Shown here: piece by piece, positions 20,960-39,074 of the stretch
How positions within the stretch are numbered: the first letter of the stretch is position 1
How the letters are laid out: the number at the start of each line of letters is the position of its first letter
Assembly: GCA_034620365.1 (NCBI GenBank)
Contig: JAQGEQ010000306.1
Location: 62,001 to 126,000, forward strand
Origin: Pegea sp. RAD2-039
Lineage: Eukaryota > Chordata > Thaliacea > Salpida > Salpidae
Reading direction: 5' to 3'
DNA length: 64,000 nucleotides
Translations under genes and position numbers: made by a program
Notes under the pieces: model-generated
Seen by the model: only the letters and a program-made list of their open reading frames with translations
Databases searched by the model: none
Told to the model about the DNA's origin: nothing

Positions 20960-23315
20960 CAAATCACTTCTGTTGATGATGTCATCACTTCTGTTGATGA
21001 TGTCATCACTTCTGTCGATGATGTCATCACTTCTGTTGATGATGTCATCACTTCTGTTGATGATGTCATCACTACTGTTGATGATGTCATCACTTCTGTT
21101 GATGATGTGATCACTTCTGTTGATGATGTGATCACTACTGTTGATGATGTCATCACTTCTGTTGATGATGTCATCACTTCTGTTGATGATGTCATCACTT
21201 CTGTTGATGATGTCATCACTTCTGTTGATGATGTGATCACTTCTGTTGATGATGTCATCACTTCTGTTGATGATGTCATCACTTCTGTTGATGATGTCAT
21301 CACTTCTGTTGATAATGTCATCACTTCTGTTGATGATGTCATCACTTCTGTTGATGATGTCATCACTTCTGTTGATGATGTCATCACTTCTGTTGATGAT
21401 GTCATCACTTCTGTTGATGATGTCATCACTTCAGTTGATGATGTCATCACTTCTGTTGATGATGTCATCACTACTGTTGATGATGTCATCACTTCTCTTG
21501 ATGATGTCATCACTTCTGTTGATGATGTCATCACTTCTGTTGATGATGTCATCACTTCTGTTGATGATGTCATCACTTCTGTTGATGATGTCATCACTTC
21601 TGTTGATGATGTCATCACTTCTGTTGATGATGTCATCACTTCTGTTGATGATGTCATCACTTCAGTTGATGATGTCATCACTTCTGTTGATGATGTCATC
21701 ACTTCTGTTGATGATGTCATCACTTCTGTTGATGATGTCATCACTTCTGTTGATGATGTCATCACTTCTGTTGATGATGTCATCACTTCTGTTGATGATG
21801 TCATCACTACTGTTGATGATGTCATCACTTCTGTTGATGATGTCATCACTTCTGTTGATGATGTCATCACTTCTGTTGATGATGTCATCACTTCTGTTGA
21901 TGATGTCATCACTACTGTTGATGATGTCATCACTTCTGTTGATGATGTCATCACTTCTGTTGATGATGTCATCACTTCTGTTGATGATGTCATCACTACT
22001 TCACTACTGTTGATGATGTCATCACTTCTGTTGATGATGTCATCACTACTGTTGATGATGTCATCACTTCTGTTGATGATGTCATCACTTCTGTTGATGA
22101 TGTCATCACTTCTGTTGATAATGTGATCACTTCTGTTGATGATGTCATCACTTCTGTTGATGATGTCATCACTTCTGTTGATGATGTCATCACTTCTGTT
22201 GATGATGTCATCACTTCTGTTGATGATGTCATCACTTCTGTTGATGATGTCATCACTTCTGTTGATGATGTCATCACTTCTGTTGATGATGTCATCACTT
22301 CTGTTGATGATGTCATCACTTCTGTTGATGATGTCATCACTTCTGTTGATGATGTCATCACTTCTGTTGGTGATGTGATCACTTCTGTTGATGATGTCAT
22401 CACTTCTGTTGATGATGTGATCACTCTGTTGATGATGTCATCACTTCTGTTGATGATGTCATCACTTCTGTTGATGATGTCATCACTTCTGTTGATGATG
22501 TCATCACTTCTGTTGATGATGTCATCACTTCTGTTGATGATGTCATCACTTCTGTTGATGATGTCATCACTTCTGTTGATGATGTCATCACTTCTGTTGA
22601 TGATGTCATCACTTCTGTTGATGATGTCATCACTTCTGTTGATGATGTCATCACTTCTGTTGATGATGTCATCACTTCTGTTGATGATGTGATCACTACT
22701 GTTGATGATGTCATCACTTCTGTTGATGATGTCATCACTTCTGTTGATGATGTCATCACTTCTGTTGATGATGTCATCACTTCTGTTGGTGATGTGATCA
22801 CTTCTGTTGATGATGTCATCACTTCTGATGATGTCATCACTTCTGTTGATGATGTCATCACTTCTGTTGATGATGTCATCACTTCTGTTGATGATGTCAT
22901 CACTTCTGTTGATGATGTCATCACTTCTATTGATGATGTCATCACTTCTGTTGATGATGTCATCACTTCTGTTGATGATGTCATCACTTCTGTTGATGAT
23001 GTCATCACTTCTGTTGATGATGTCATCACTTCTGTTGATGACGTCATCACTTCTGTTGATGATGTCATCACTTCTGTTGATGATGTGATCACTTCTGTTG
23101 ATGATGTGATCACTTCTGTTGATGATGTCATTACTTCTGTTGATGATGTCATCACTTCTGTTGATGATGTCATCACTTCTGTTGATGATGTCATCACTTC
23201 TGTTGATGATGTCATCACTTCTGTTGATGATGTCATCACTTCTGTTGATGATGTCATCACTTCGGTTGATGATGTCATCACTTCTGTTGATGACGTCATC
23301 ACTTCTGTTGATGAT
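20960..23315. repeat. 2.4-kb array of a 21-bp minisatellite (about 112 units)
   Basis: Nearly perfect 21-bp units containing GTTGATGATGTCATCACTT. Variants are GTGATCA for GTCATCA, CTACTG for CTTCTG, and a few GACGTCA units at the right end. Because 21 is seven codons, several frames stay open (VDDVITS forward); a handful of small indels break each one. The unit closely resembles exon 2 of peptide gene B (GTTGATGACGTCATTACT), so the array may have grown from that gene family. Each unit holds a near-palindrome able to form a small hairpin. Confidence 0.95.
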
Positions 23316-23479
23316 TGCATGATAGATTTTAGCGGAAATCAACTTCTAAACGTCTATTGTATAGCTTGAAACTAACTTTGAAACTAACTTTTTATTTTTA
23401 ACAAATTGTTAAGCTGAAGCAAAATACAAAAATCTTCAAAACAAAAATTTATACTTTTCATAATTATCTTTTTTTTTTT

Positions 23480-23795
23480 TTCGACCAGAAAGTCCGGTAC
23501 AGTGACAGAAAAAGTCCTCAAACAAGAAAGTCCTGGACCAACTGGCCTGACAACGATGGTCAGATGAAAGAAGAGCCGATCTCAAATGATCTGTTGTCTG
23601 AGGAGCTATCAAAGATCACATCTCAATCTCATATCAAGATGACATCTCTTCTACGTTTCAAAGATACTTGGAAGCGCGATATGAAATCGCTCAACATCAA
23701 TACCAGCAATTGGGAAGATATCGCAGCGGATCGTTCCGACTGGCGCTCTCTACTTCGTAAACAACTGAAGAAAAACAAGAAGGAGAGAAAATAAG
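23480..23795 (+). mobile_element. 3' end of a second LINE family (ORF2 C-terminus)
   Basis: The frame 23564-23794 ends with RFKDTWKRDMKSLNI ... WEDIAADRSDWRSLL, the conserved C-terminal signature of many animal non-LTR polymerases (the 'RFKD..K..L...' / 'WE..A.DR..WR' pattern). It differs from the LINE at 17, 26, 35 and 50 kb. Upstream reading is degenerate, so this is a truncated copy. Confidence 0.7.
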
Positions 23796-23980
23796 ATTTA
23801 AAGAAACCCCTAAAAGCTTGTTCTATTCCATTTCATTGTGTCTTGCTCCTATATTAAAAACTAGTTAGATTTTTTAACATCATTACTCAGAGCATTTCTC
23901 AATTATTAGGTTATTAATGAAATTATCAAATTATTAGAAAAACTGAATTTATTAATTGTTTTATTCACTCAAGTTCAAGC

Positions 23981-23996
23981 GGGGGTGTAGCTCAGA

Positions 23997-24031
<35 letters not shown>

Positions 24032-24053
24032 GGATCGATGCCCGGCACCTCCA
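23981..24053 (+). tRNA. tRNA-Ala (AGC)
   Basis: 73 nt. Acceptor GGGGGTG pairs with CACCTCC; standard D-arm (TAGCTCAGATGGTAGAGC); anticodon arm GCGCGCTTAGCATGCGC with anticodon AGC; T-arm CCGGGATCGATGCCCGG. The T-loop reads ATCGATG rather than TTCGATN, a small departure at the first loop base. T-rich terminator follows. Confidence 0.9.
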
Positions 24054-24149
24054 CAATCTTTTTTTTTATTTAAAATTTATTTTTGTGATATAAACCATCG
24101 ACAACAATATTTTTTGATTTTCTTTTATAATCTTTGTGAGCTTTTAAAC

Positions 24150-24400
24150 TTTAGCAACCGAAAGCGGTCACAACCACCCAGCGACCAGAAGGTCTTGGGT
24201 TGTGACCCAGGATGGACACATATATGGACAGGTAAACTCGTTAAGAAGGGCCTTGTTAGCCTAATGACACTTCTAAAAGCTTCTAAGAGTTAAAACTCCG
24301 AGTTTAAAGCCGGAGCTGAAGACTCGTATTCAGAGTCGTCCTAGTAGCTCCTATGACGTCATCAGTTGCTTCTTCCTTGTTGCCATGGAATCTTACATCA
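24150..24400 (+). mobile_element. tRNA-like SINE, second family
   Basis: The head (about 24155-24222) has tRNA features: D-arm-like ACCGAAAGCGGTCACAACC, then CAGCGACCAGAAGGTC and a B-box-like GGGTTGTGACCC. The body (GGCCTTGTTAGCCTAATGAC, 'AAAGCCGGAG', 'AGCTCCTATGACGTCAT') recurs in degraded form at 29.3-29.4 kb. The TGACGTCA palindrome is part of the repeat. Confidence 0.5.
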
Positions 24401-24553
24401 TGAGCGACATCTGGGTCTGCCCTGCCACATTTACAGGACTGGTCCTCGGCGGAAATTTTAATCTTTTTAATAAGTTGTACTTCAAAAACGGAAACAGCGA
24501 ACCGGAAGTGGAAAGTATTTATCTTTTGTAGCTTCTCACTTCTAAGCATTTTA

Positions 24554-25501
24554 ATGATGAGTTCGGAATGTAATAGATTGATTGATACGAGTTTTGGGAT
24601 TATTGAAGTCTCTGATGTGAAAAAAAGTAAAAAAGAGTCTGAGAGATTCTGTAAGAAAGACGGAGGATCTTTACTTCAATTAGAGGATCAGGAAGATGTT
24701 GATGAAGTCTCTAATTTGCTTGTTAATTGTGTTGATGCAAAAAATAAGGTTTTGTTTCGTAGATATCAACTTTGGAATATTGGGATGGTTTGTAAAAGTG
24801 GTTGGTATCAATGGTTGGATGGTAGAAAATTGAATTTGGAAAATTTCAGGAATAAAATTGAAGTTTCTGCTGATTGTGAAGAACTTTTCCTGGATCCACG
24901 AAAAAGTGAAATTAGAAAAAGATTTGTTGCAGAAAAAAGATGGTTTAAAAATCCATTTTTGTGTTTGAAGAATAAACAAACCAATATATTGAAGTTGTCC
25001 GACAGAAGAATGCGATTTAAGATAACACCAAGTAAACCTACAAGTTTCTACAAGCTGAATAAACAAGCAACAACAACAAGTTTCTACAAGCTGAATAAAC
25101 AAGCGACAACAACAAGTTTCTACAAGCTGAATAAACAAGCGACAACAAGTTTCTACAAGCTGAATAAACAAGCAACAACAACAAGTTTCTACAAGCTGAA
25201 TAAACAAGCGACAACAAGTTTCTACAAGTTGAATAAACAAACAACAACAAGTTTCTACAACAAAGAAAACAACAACAAAACAGCAGAACTATTTGGCAAA
25301 ACAACAATAACAACAAGTGTAAATGTTGGACTTATAGGATTATGTATTGTCATCTCTATCTTTATTTTTCTTCTAATTATTAAAAAGATGAAGAAGTTGA
25401 AATCAAATTATGATAAATTAGCTTCGTCACGTCGTCACTATTACGTCAACAAGGAATACGGTTTATATGATGACGTCATTAAAGATAACACCAATATTTG
25501 A
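24554..25501 (+). CDS. C-type lectin-like membrane protein with repeated stalk
   Basis: About 315 residues from the first ATG. Residues 1-145 form a C-type lectin-like domain: FGIIEV, ESERFCKKDGGSLLQLED, 'QLWNIGMVCKSGWYQWLDG', then CEELF and 'RWFKNPFLC'. No EPN/QPD-WND calcium-site motif is evident, so sugar binding is doubtful. Residues about 160-235 are a stalk of 11-12-residue repeats (SFYKLNKQATT), then a transmembrane helix (VGLIGLCIVISIFIFLLII) and a basic cytoplasmic tail ending in EYGLYDDVI, a possible SH2-binding tyrosine. The frame stays open upstream of the ATG and encodes hydrophobic VFIFCSFSLLSILMM, a possible signal peptide supplied by an upstream exon that I could not place. 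Single-exon lectin domain; the receptor at 28 kb is a possible relative. Confidence 0.75.
   Translation: MMSSECNRLIDTSFGIIEVSDVKKSKKESERFCKKDGGSLLQLEDQEDVDEVSNLLVNCVDAKNKVLFRRYQLWNIGMVCKSGWYQWLDGRKLNLENFRNKIEVSADCEELFLDPRKSEIRKRFVAEKRWFKNPFLCLKNKQTNILKLSDRRMRFKITPSKPTSFYKLNKQATTTSFYKLNKQATTTSFYKLNKQATTSFYKLNKQATTTSFYKLNKQATTSFYKLNKQTTTSFYNKENNNKTAELFGKTTITTSVNVGLIGLCIVISIFIFLLIIKKMKKLKSNYDKLASSRRHYYVNKEYGLYDDVIKDNTNI
25034..25268. repeat. In-frame 33/36-bp coding repeat of the lectin stalk
   Basis: Six to seven copies of a unit containing AGTTTCTACAAGCTGAATAA, alternating between 33 and 36 bp by one ACA codon. All length changes are codon multiples, which argues that the reading frame is under selection. 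Confidence 0.85.
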
Positions 25502-25599
25502 AGATCTTAAAAAGATTTGAAAAAGCATCCTGGATTTTAAAGACATCCAGTTTCAGTGATTATATAAGAAGTTTTAAAGACTTCTTTTTATGAATATAT

Positions 25600-26640
25600 C
25601 TTTTGTGTCTTACTTTAATTTGAGAAGTTTTCTAATTTTTGTTTAACTTTCAACAAAATTTTAATCATTTTAACTTTTTAAATTATTCAGAATTTTCAAA
25701 AATTTCTGTAAAAGTTGATTTTTATATTTCAAAATTTTCCTTTTTCAAAACAAACGAATTCCAAATTTCTTTCTGAACTTTATATAAGAATAAACAATTG
25801 AAAAAAATATATAGATTTCCTTTTAAAATAAAGTTTTAAGTTCATCTACAGTTTCAGGGTTTCCTTTTAAAAAAATAATAAATCTAATATTTTTATTTGC
25901 AAATTAATTATGTATAAATAAAAATTTTGTTGAAAAAATAAATCACAAAATTTTAATTCTAATTTAAAATTTTAATTTAAAAACATTTTTAAAAAAAATT
26001 TAATTTTTAATTAAAATTATAAAAAATAATTTATCTTTTTGAAAAAAAGAAAATTTTGAATTAAATTAATGATAAGATCTTCTTCTTATTTCAGTTGCCA
26101 TGATTGTGTCTTTGATAGTGATGAAAGATTAAAATTTAGGTTTTTTAGTTATTCCGTTTAAAAGTTTTAAAAAATTGTTTTTTGAGTTTTTAGTTGGTTT
26201 AAATCAGGAAGAAATATTTTGTTAAAGACTTCTAAAGACTCTTTCTCATTTTAAGAAGTCGTGAGACACAGATGAAGATCAAACTAATTTAAATATTCAA
26301 AAATTTAATAAATTCTACAAATTCAAATTATAAAAATGTTTTTAAAATGTCACAGGTAACTTTTATTTTACTTATTAAGCAAATACATTTAAAATTTGAA
26401 ATACATTTTTATGAATAAAAAAAAGTTAAGAATATCTAATTTCAGATTATTTTCAACAATAACATAAAAACTTAAATATATCACGAACTAGAAATTCTAA
26501 ATTCTAATTTAATTCACTTTTAAATTCGATAGTTTTTTCTCCGTTTACATTAACAATTATATTTCCAAAATCTTTGCAAAATCAATCATCTTCCTTATTA
26601 TAAATACTTATTATAAATATTTTTTTATCAATCTTTTCAA
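25600..26640. other. AT-rich intergenic DNA with a peptide-gene relic
   Basis: No functional gene seen. At about 26066-26125 there is a decayed copy of the A/B/C signal-peptide exon, listed separately. Confidence 0.5.
26066..26125 (+). pseudogene. Relic of the acidic-peptide signal exon
   Basis: ATGATAAGATCTTCTTCTTA followed by TTTCAGTTGCCATGATTG aligns with the start of genes A-C (ATGAGATCTCTTTTCTTCCT ... TTTCAGTTGCTATGGCA) with a deletion. No downstream exons follow. Confidence 0.45.
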
Positions 26641-27130
26641 ATTGTACGTCCAATTCTTGAATACAATGTTAGTGCATGGATGCCATATCAAGTTGGTGAT
26701 ATCAAAAAATCGAATCTGTTCAGGCAACATTTACGAGATTGGTATGCAGGAAACTTGATATTAAAAATGATAGTTATAAACATCGTCTCAGCTTCTTAAA
26801 TTTAGAAACTTTGGAAATTCTACGAATTAAATACGACTTAATTCTTATTTTTTAAATTATCCAATATTAAATTGACATTCAGTTTGATGATTTCTTTTCT
26901 ATTAGTCCTTCCTTCAAGTTATATCAGCTCAGATGACACACATTACATCTTAATAAGTCTATATCACCTGGTACATTAATTAGATTGAATATTTTCTCAT
27001 ACCATACAATTAATACATGGAACCAGCTGCCATCAGACATTGCCATGTCGAAGTCACTCGAGTTGTTCAAAAAGAAGTTGAACCGTTATAATATTGCCAA
27101 CATTGTCATTTCTAAACTGTGATTCTTATT
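26640..27130 (+). mobile_element. 5'-truncated LINE, ORF2 3' end
   Basis: Plus-strand copy of the same LINE as at 17.2 kb. It has the VRPILEYNVSAWMPYQVGDI-type segment, FDDFFSISPSFKLYQL, 'TINTWNQLPSDIAMSKSLE' and 'YNIANIVISKL' to the stop at 27121. Frameshifts and a stop break the frame. A 12-bp minisatellite begins about 50 bp after the stop, where the LINE 3' UTR would be. Confidence 0.75.
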
Positions 27131-27180
27131 CTTATATTATAAAAATGTTTTGTAATCTTGTTACATTTTACTCTTGAAAC

Positions 27181-27509
27181 AATAATATAAACAATAATAT
27201 AAACAATAATATAAACAATAATATAAACAATAATATAAACAATAATATAAACAATAATATAAACAATAATATAAACAATAATATAAACAATAATATAAAC
27301 AATAATATAAACAATAATATAAACAATAATATAAACAATAATATAACCAATAATATAAACAATAATATAAACAATAATATAAACAATAATATAAACAATA
27401 ATATAAACAATAATATAAACAATAATATAAACAATAATATAAACAATAATATAAACAATAATATAAACAATAATATAAACAATAATATAAACAATAATAT
27501 AAACAATAA
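27181..27509. repeat. 12-bp minisatellite, about 27 copies
   Basis: Almost perfect tandem AATAATATAAAC with one AACC variant near 27348. Open minus-strand frames (IVYI repeats) are artefacts of the 12-bp period. Confidence 0.95.
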
Positions 27510-27599
27510 AAATTTTTAAAGTTTTTAATAAATTTAAATAAGTTCGAAAAAGCTGTTTTAAAGATTTAATATTTTTAAAAAGAATCAAAAAAAGAAATG

Positions 27600-28020
27600 T
27601 TGTTAAATTGTGAAAAACTTTATTAAATTTTCAAACTACTAATATGACAACAGCTGATGACAACATAATGACGTCACGATTTCCTTTCTAGTTCTTCCTT
27701 CTTAACAACTAATAAAACTCAACGAGTTTGTTTGATTTGATATTATGATTGTTTTCTTATTAAAAAGTACTCAGAGTTGAAGAAAGTTTTGATTTAAAAA
27801 AAACATCATTAAAAAGATTTAAATTTTCTGCGAAAAAAAGGGTTTCCAGAAATATTTTCTAAATTTTTTATTTGTTTTTTTAGAAACATTTTTTTTATTT
27901 ATCAAAATATCGAGATATTTTAAACTGATAAATATTTACTATTCATTTCAAAACGATAATTATAAATAATTATAAATAATAATTATTAAAAAAAGATTTT
28001 TTAGTTGGAATCCTTTATTA
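27600..28020. other. AT-rich upstream region of the receptor gene
   Basis: No ORF. Contains a TGACGTCA at about 27669-27676. The region presumably includes the promoter of the receptor gene starting at 28028; no clear TATA box. Confidence 0.4.
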
Positions 28021-28027
28021 AATTTTA

Positions 28028-34832
<6,805 letters not shown>

Positions 34833-35061
34833 AAGAATCTTCAAATTGAGCGATGACGTCATCACACTGTTGTAGATATTTGTTCGATTTATTAAAGCAA
34901 AAAATAATAAAAGATGACTTGATTGATAAAAGAACAAATCGGGTATCAGGAAGACCTTTGATTCCGATTTTAATCTTTGCAGTTTACTTTCAAAGACTTT
35001 AAAAAGTATTTAGAAAATCAAATAAAGTTTTTTATCGATAAATTTATAATAAAAAAGAAAG

Positions 35062-35135
<74 letters not shown>
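35062..35135 (-). tRNA. tRNA-Asn (GTT)
   Basis: 74 nt on the minus strand. Acceptor GTCTCCG pairs with CGGGGAC; D-arm TGGCGCAATCGGTTAGCGC; anticodon arm TTCGGCTGTTAACCGAA with anticodon GTT; T-arm GGTGGTTCAAGCCCACC. It looks intact. Lies about 230 bp after the receptor stop. Confidence 0.95.
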
Positions 35136-35654
35136 ACGAGAGATTTCATACAAACAAGCTTTTTATTCTAGAATAATTACAAAAGTAGATAATTGAGCCG
35201 ATGTAGATGTTTTATACTTTTCAATAATTAATTAAACTGAATTATACTTTCTAAATTATCTCAAATTTGACTTTAAGTATAAAAGGTAATTTTAAAAATT
35301 TGTGATATATCTTTTTAAATCTTTATTTTAAAATTTTCTTAAAAATTTTGCGAACTTACATTTTCTAAATCATTAAACAAAAAACTTAAGTCGACAAAAC
35401 TTCAAGATAAACACAAACTGTTATTCACAAGGAATTATTTTCAATCAACGCAAATATTTCATATAAATATCAAGAAAATTCTAAATCTTATTTCCACCAA
35501 GTTGTTTCAGATTTTAATGAAATAAATTTTAAAATTTCAACTAAAATCCAAAATGTGAAAAGTCCATTATTTCCACTGTTGGGCCAAATTGATTGAGTTT
35601 TGTAGAAACCAACACGGAACACTGCTCCAATTGACAAATAGTTGAGAAGATATC

Positions 35655-36190
35655 TGAGAAACTAGAAATTTGTTGATGTCAAACAACCGTCCATGTGACT
35701 TGTGTCATGTTAAATATAACTTGATTCTTATTTTTAAAATCATCAACAATTCAATTGACCTTCAGTTTGATGATTTCTTTTCTATTAGTCCTTCCCTCAA
35801 GTTATATCAGCTCAGACGACACACATTACACCTTAATAAGCCCATATCACCTGATACAATAATCAGAGCGAATTTGTTCTCACAATTTTTCGCATAATTA
35901 GTACTTGGAACCAGCTGCCATCAGACATTGCCATGTCGAAGTCACTCGCGTTGTTCAAAGAGAAGTTGAACCGTTATAATATTGCCAACATTATCATTTC
36001 TAAACTGTGACTTTTTCCTTCCATGTAGTTGTTTACTGTTATATGCTCTAAGGACTATTGAAATGCCATATGTGTTACATCTTTTACTTTCTATATTTTT
36101 GACTAAATAGATGTTAATTGTGAAATGTGTGTTAGCAAGAGGTACTCTCTTCAGGCACCCTCCTTCATGTTTATTGAAATAAATAAATGT
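35655..36190 (+). mobile_element. 5'-truncated LINE with complete 3' end
   Basis: Plus-strand copy: YNLILIFKIINNSIDLQFDD-type coding, a frameshifted 'STWNQLPSDIAMSKSLA', 'YNIANIIISKL' and stop near 36010, then 3' UTR with GTGTGTTAGCAAGAGGTACT, 'CACCCTCCTTCATG' and TATTGAAATAAATAAAT at the end. This copy defines the LINE tail shared with the SINE at 8.1 kb. Confidence 0.8.
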
Positions 36191-36214
36191 TAGGTTTCAA
36201 TGCAAAATGAAATT

Positions 36215-36400
36215 ATATTTTAGATTCTATTAAAATCTGAAGATAAACTTTCCAAATGAAAAAATTCTAAAGTGACATTTTTAAATCAGTTCAATATGCT
36301 ACAAATTTTTATTGTAATAATTTTGGCTTGTTATTAGGCTTGATATCATAAAAAGTAATTTATTTTTATTGTTTAAAATTACAATTTTAATAATATTTTT
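36215..36400. repeat. Direct copy of a segment also in both duplication arms
   Basis: The block starting ATTAAAATCTGAAGATAAAC, with 'TCTAAAGTGACATTTTTAAATCAGTTCAA' in two parts, recurs at 39085-39265 and, inverted, at about 61540-61690. The 36.2-kb copy lies just outside the recognised left arm. Confidence 0.7.
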
Positions 36401-36949
36401 GAATAAAAAATTCTTATAAGCTATAATATAAGAAGATTAGAATATGAGTTGGTAGAAAGTATTGAAGCAAATGAGATTAATTCTTATAATTTTTGTTTGA
36501 ACGATTTTCACAAGTTTCATGATTTTCTTTCTATTAACTGTCAGGATGTTGTTTCAAACTGTTCTTTAATTTAATGAAAGATTTCGTCTTTGATCTTAAA
36601 TTATATTTCAACAAAATTTTCTCGACTTTTTTTTAATATTTTTTGTTGAGTAAAAAACGTCAAAACTGAAGTTGGATTTTGGAATCAATTTAGGATACAA
36701 GTTGTTGTAACAGTTTACCAAAAACTTTTAAATTAGAATCTATTTGAAATAGTTATTGAGTTACAAGAAATCTGTTTTATACTAAAGCTAGTTTCAACAA
36801 CACAAAATAATTAAATGAAGAAACTAAAGATATTTGAAAAAATATTAAATTTAGAAAATAAACTTTTATAATAATATAAGAAGAAATACAAAAAGAACAT
36901 ACAGATTCATTTAGAGAATTTAAATTTATTTTTTTCATTTCAAGAAATG

Positions 36950-36995
36950 CAAAGAGTACCTCCAGCTAACACACATTTTCACAAATAATATCTAT
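36950..36995 (-). mobile_element. LINE tail scrap in left arm
   Basis: AGAGTACCTCCAGCTAACAC followed by ACATTTTCACAAATAAT matches the LINE 3' UTR in reverse. The same scrap is at 63780-63830 in the right arm. Confidence 0.55.
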
Positions 36996-37492
36996 ATAGA
37001 AACTTAATCTTCATGTTCTTAACTATTCTACTTTCTAGTTTGATAACATTAACTTAAAAATAAGCTCCTTAAAAACTGATAATATCAATTTTATTAACTT
37101 TTAACATAATAATATCTAAAGAACATTCATTGTTTTGAAAGTTAGAAACTTTGACATTTATTTTATTAGTTTGAATAAATAAGCACAAAATGTTGACATT
37201 TTAATATTCCAGGTTTTGTGAATGGAAAAGCTAAATAATAAATAGAAAAGAAGCTGAGAGACAAGAACGGAATGCAGAGTAAATATAGGTTGCTAGTAAA
37301 CATATATAGTAAATAAATACAACTACAGAGTAAATGCAGATGCTCTGGCTAATATCTCACAACTTAAAGTACGAGAAATTAATCAGAAAATACAAGAAGG
37401 CGTTGAAATCGAAGAAATAATTCTTCAGTAAGACTGGCAGTAGAAAGACATACTTTTACTGAGAGCAAAATGATCAGAGCAAAAGACACAAA

Positions 37493-37786
37493 GTGAAGAT
37501 GATGGTCTGTTTAAACCCCAACAACAGAGATATAGGTGAGAATGTTCACGTGATGCAGTTTACTGAGATTACATCACAAGTGGAAGTCTTAACTTCTGAT
37601 GGAAACCATCTAGATCGAGAGCAGTTGAAGATTAAACTAGCTGAGATGAAAACTATCAAAAAGTATTCTCAGGAGGTCCTAGAGTATGTTCAGGAGGTCC
37701 CAGAGAATGTTCAGGAGGTCCCAGAGAATGTTCAGGAGGTCCTAGATCTTACAAACATTTTGCTGACCAACTGCAAGATTTTCTGA
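37493..37786 (+). pseudogene. KIF23: KIF23/MKLP1-like kinesin fragment, left arm
   Basis: The start of this frame, 'VCLNPNNRDIGENVHVMQF' then 'TEITSQVEV', matches the end of the motor domain of KIF23 (MKLP1/Pavarotti; family pattern MIVCVNP...ENL.VM.FAE.TQEVEV). The rest is a Lys/Glu-rich segment and a short repeat (VQEVPEN) to the stop. Neither the rest of the motor nor splice-compatible exons are visible upstream, so this is probably a fragment or a processed remnant rather than a working kinesin. Confidence 0.55.
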
Positions 37787-37789
37787 ATA

Positions 37790-39074
37790 GAAATAAAAGA
37801 ATTAAAAAAGTTAAAACTTTTATAAAACTATATGAGATTATTATAATAATTCTATTATATAAACAATTTCATTTTAAATATAACTTAAAATAAGTATAGA
37901 AAATAAGCAATAGACAAATTAAATATTGATATATAATAATATAATAGAATTTGAGTTTCTAGATTAATTTATGTTTTTAAAAAGAAAGAAAAATTTGCCA
38001 TGAATTTGATGTTTAACAAAATTAAATTAAATTTTAAGTTTAGATATGTAACAAATAGTAAAATAATAAACATAAAAAAGATGTTTATATTAGTTAAATA
38101 ATCTAATAAAATATTTTAAATTTATATAAAGATAAACCTACAAAATTTACTCAAAACTAAACTTACTAAACTTTATAAAAGAATTTATTTAAAGTTTTAA
38201 TTTCTTAAAAAGTTAATCGCTAAAAACCTTTAAAACTTTTTTTACAAATAATATTCTATCATTTTTAAAGGTAGATGCCAAAATAAAAAGTTAATAAATA
38301 TTAATAATAAATTCAACCATAAATTATTTTCTGAGTTTTTAAAGATTATAACAAAAATTGAAAAAGTAAAGATCAAATAGAAATAAATTTATTAACAAAT
38401 ATACCTCGTTGTATCTTCCAAAATATTCATGTCGAGTTTCAAGTAGATAATTTCTGTGTTTAATAAAAAACCATTTCCGAGTATGAATTTATATAAAAAG
38501 TTTTGAATAAAAAACAAAAAATATTAATAAAAAAATTGTAAAAAACGATTTTAAAATTAAACATTTTCAAATTTAAATTCTAAAATTCTAGAAAATTTTC
38601 ATTGGTAGTTGCTAAAATGGCTAAAATAAATCCTAATAAATATTTCTATAAAAATTTTATAATATTATTAATTTCCTTTTTATATAATAGAATATATAAA
38701 TATATTATAAAAATATAAATAATAGAACTTTCTTAGTTTTAAATCTATTTATATTTGATTCGATAAAACAAAATCTTAGATTATTTTTTCTTGGATAGTT
38801 ATATAAAAAAGATCTTTAAAAAATCTTTTTAGAGTATTTTAACTTATAACACTAATTATTTAAAACAAAATTGAATAATAATAAAACGTATATAATATAA
38901 AAATTATTGTTTGAAAAAAGTATAAATGAAGAATAATGTGTTTTGATAGCAAAAGAAGAAACTTAATTTTGTATATTTTGAATTGTTTATAACTCAATTT
39001 TGCTACATACAGCTTTTAAGTTATCTTTTGTACGATTAACAATTTTCATTTTAGAAACATTTATATGAAATGAA
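37790..39074. other. AT-rich DNA between kinesin fragment and tRNA-Phe
   Basis: No gene seen; the region is matched in inverted form in the right arm. Confidence 0.5.

Noticed and set aside
20930-23369. Plus-strand 398-residue VDDVITS protein and its counterparts in other frames
   Set aside because: Several frames are open at once on both strands because the unit is 21 bp; small indels break each. No signal peptide or promoter is joined to it. Kept only as a repeat possibly derived from coding DNA.
27112-27588. Minus-strand IVYI-repeat membrane protein
   Set aside because: Artefact of the 12-bp AATAATATAAAC array.
34977-35171. Plus-strand 64-codon frame over 35.0-35.2 kb
   Set aside because: Antisense to the tRNA-Asn gene.
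37200-37490. Possible Ty3/gypsy remnant (a VNADALANIS-like reading) before the kinesin fragment
   Set aside because: Only a few residues fit and stops interrupt; too weak to claim.
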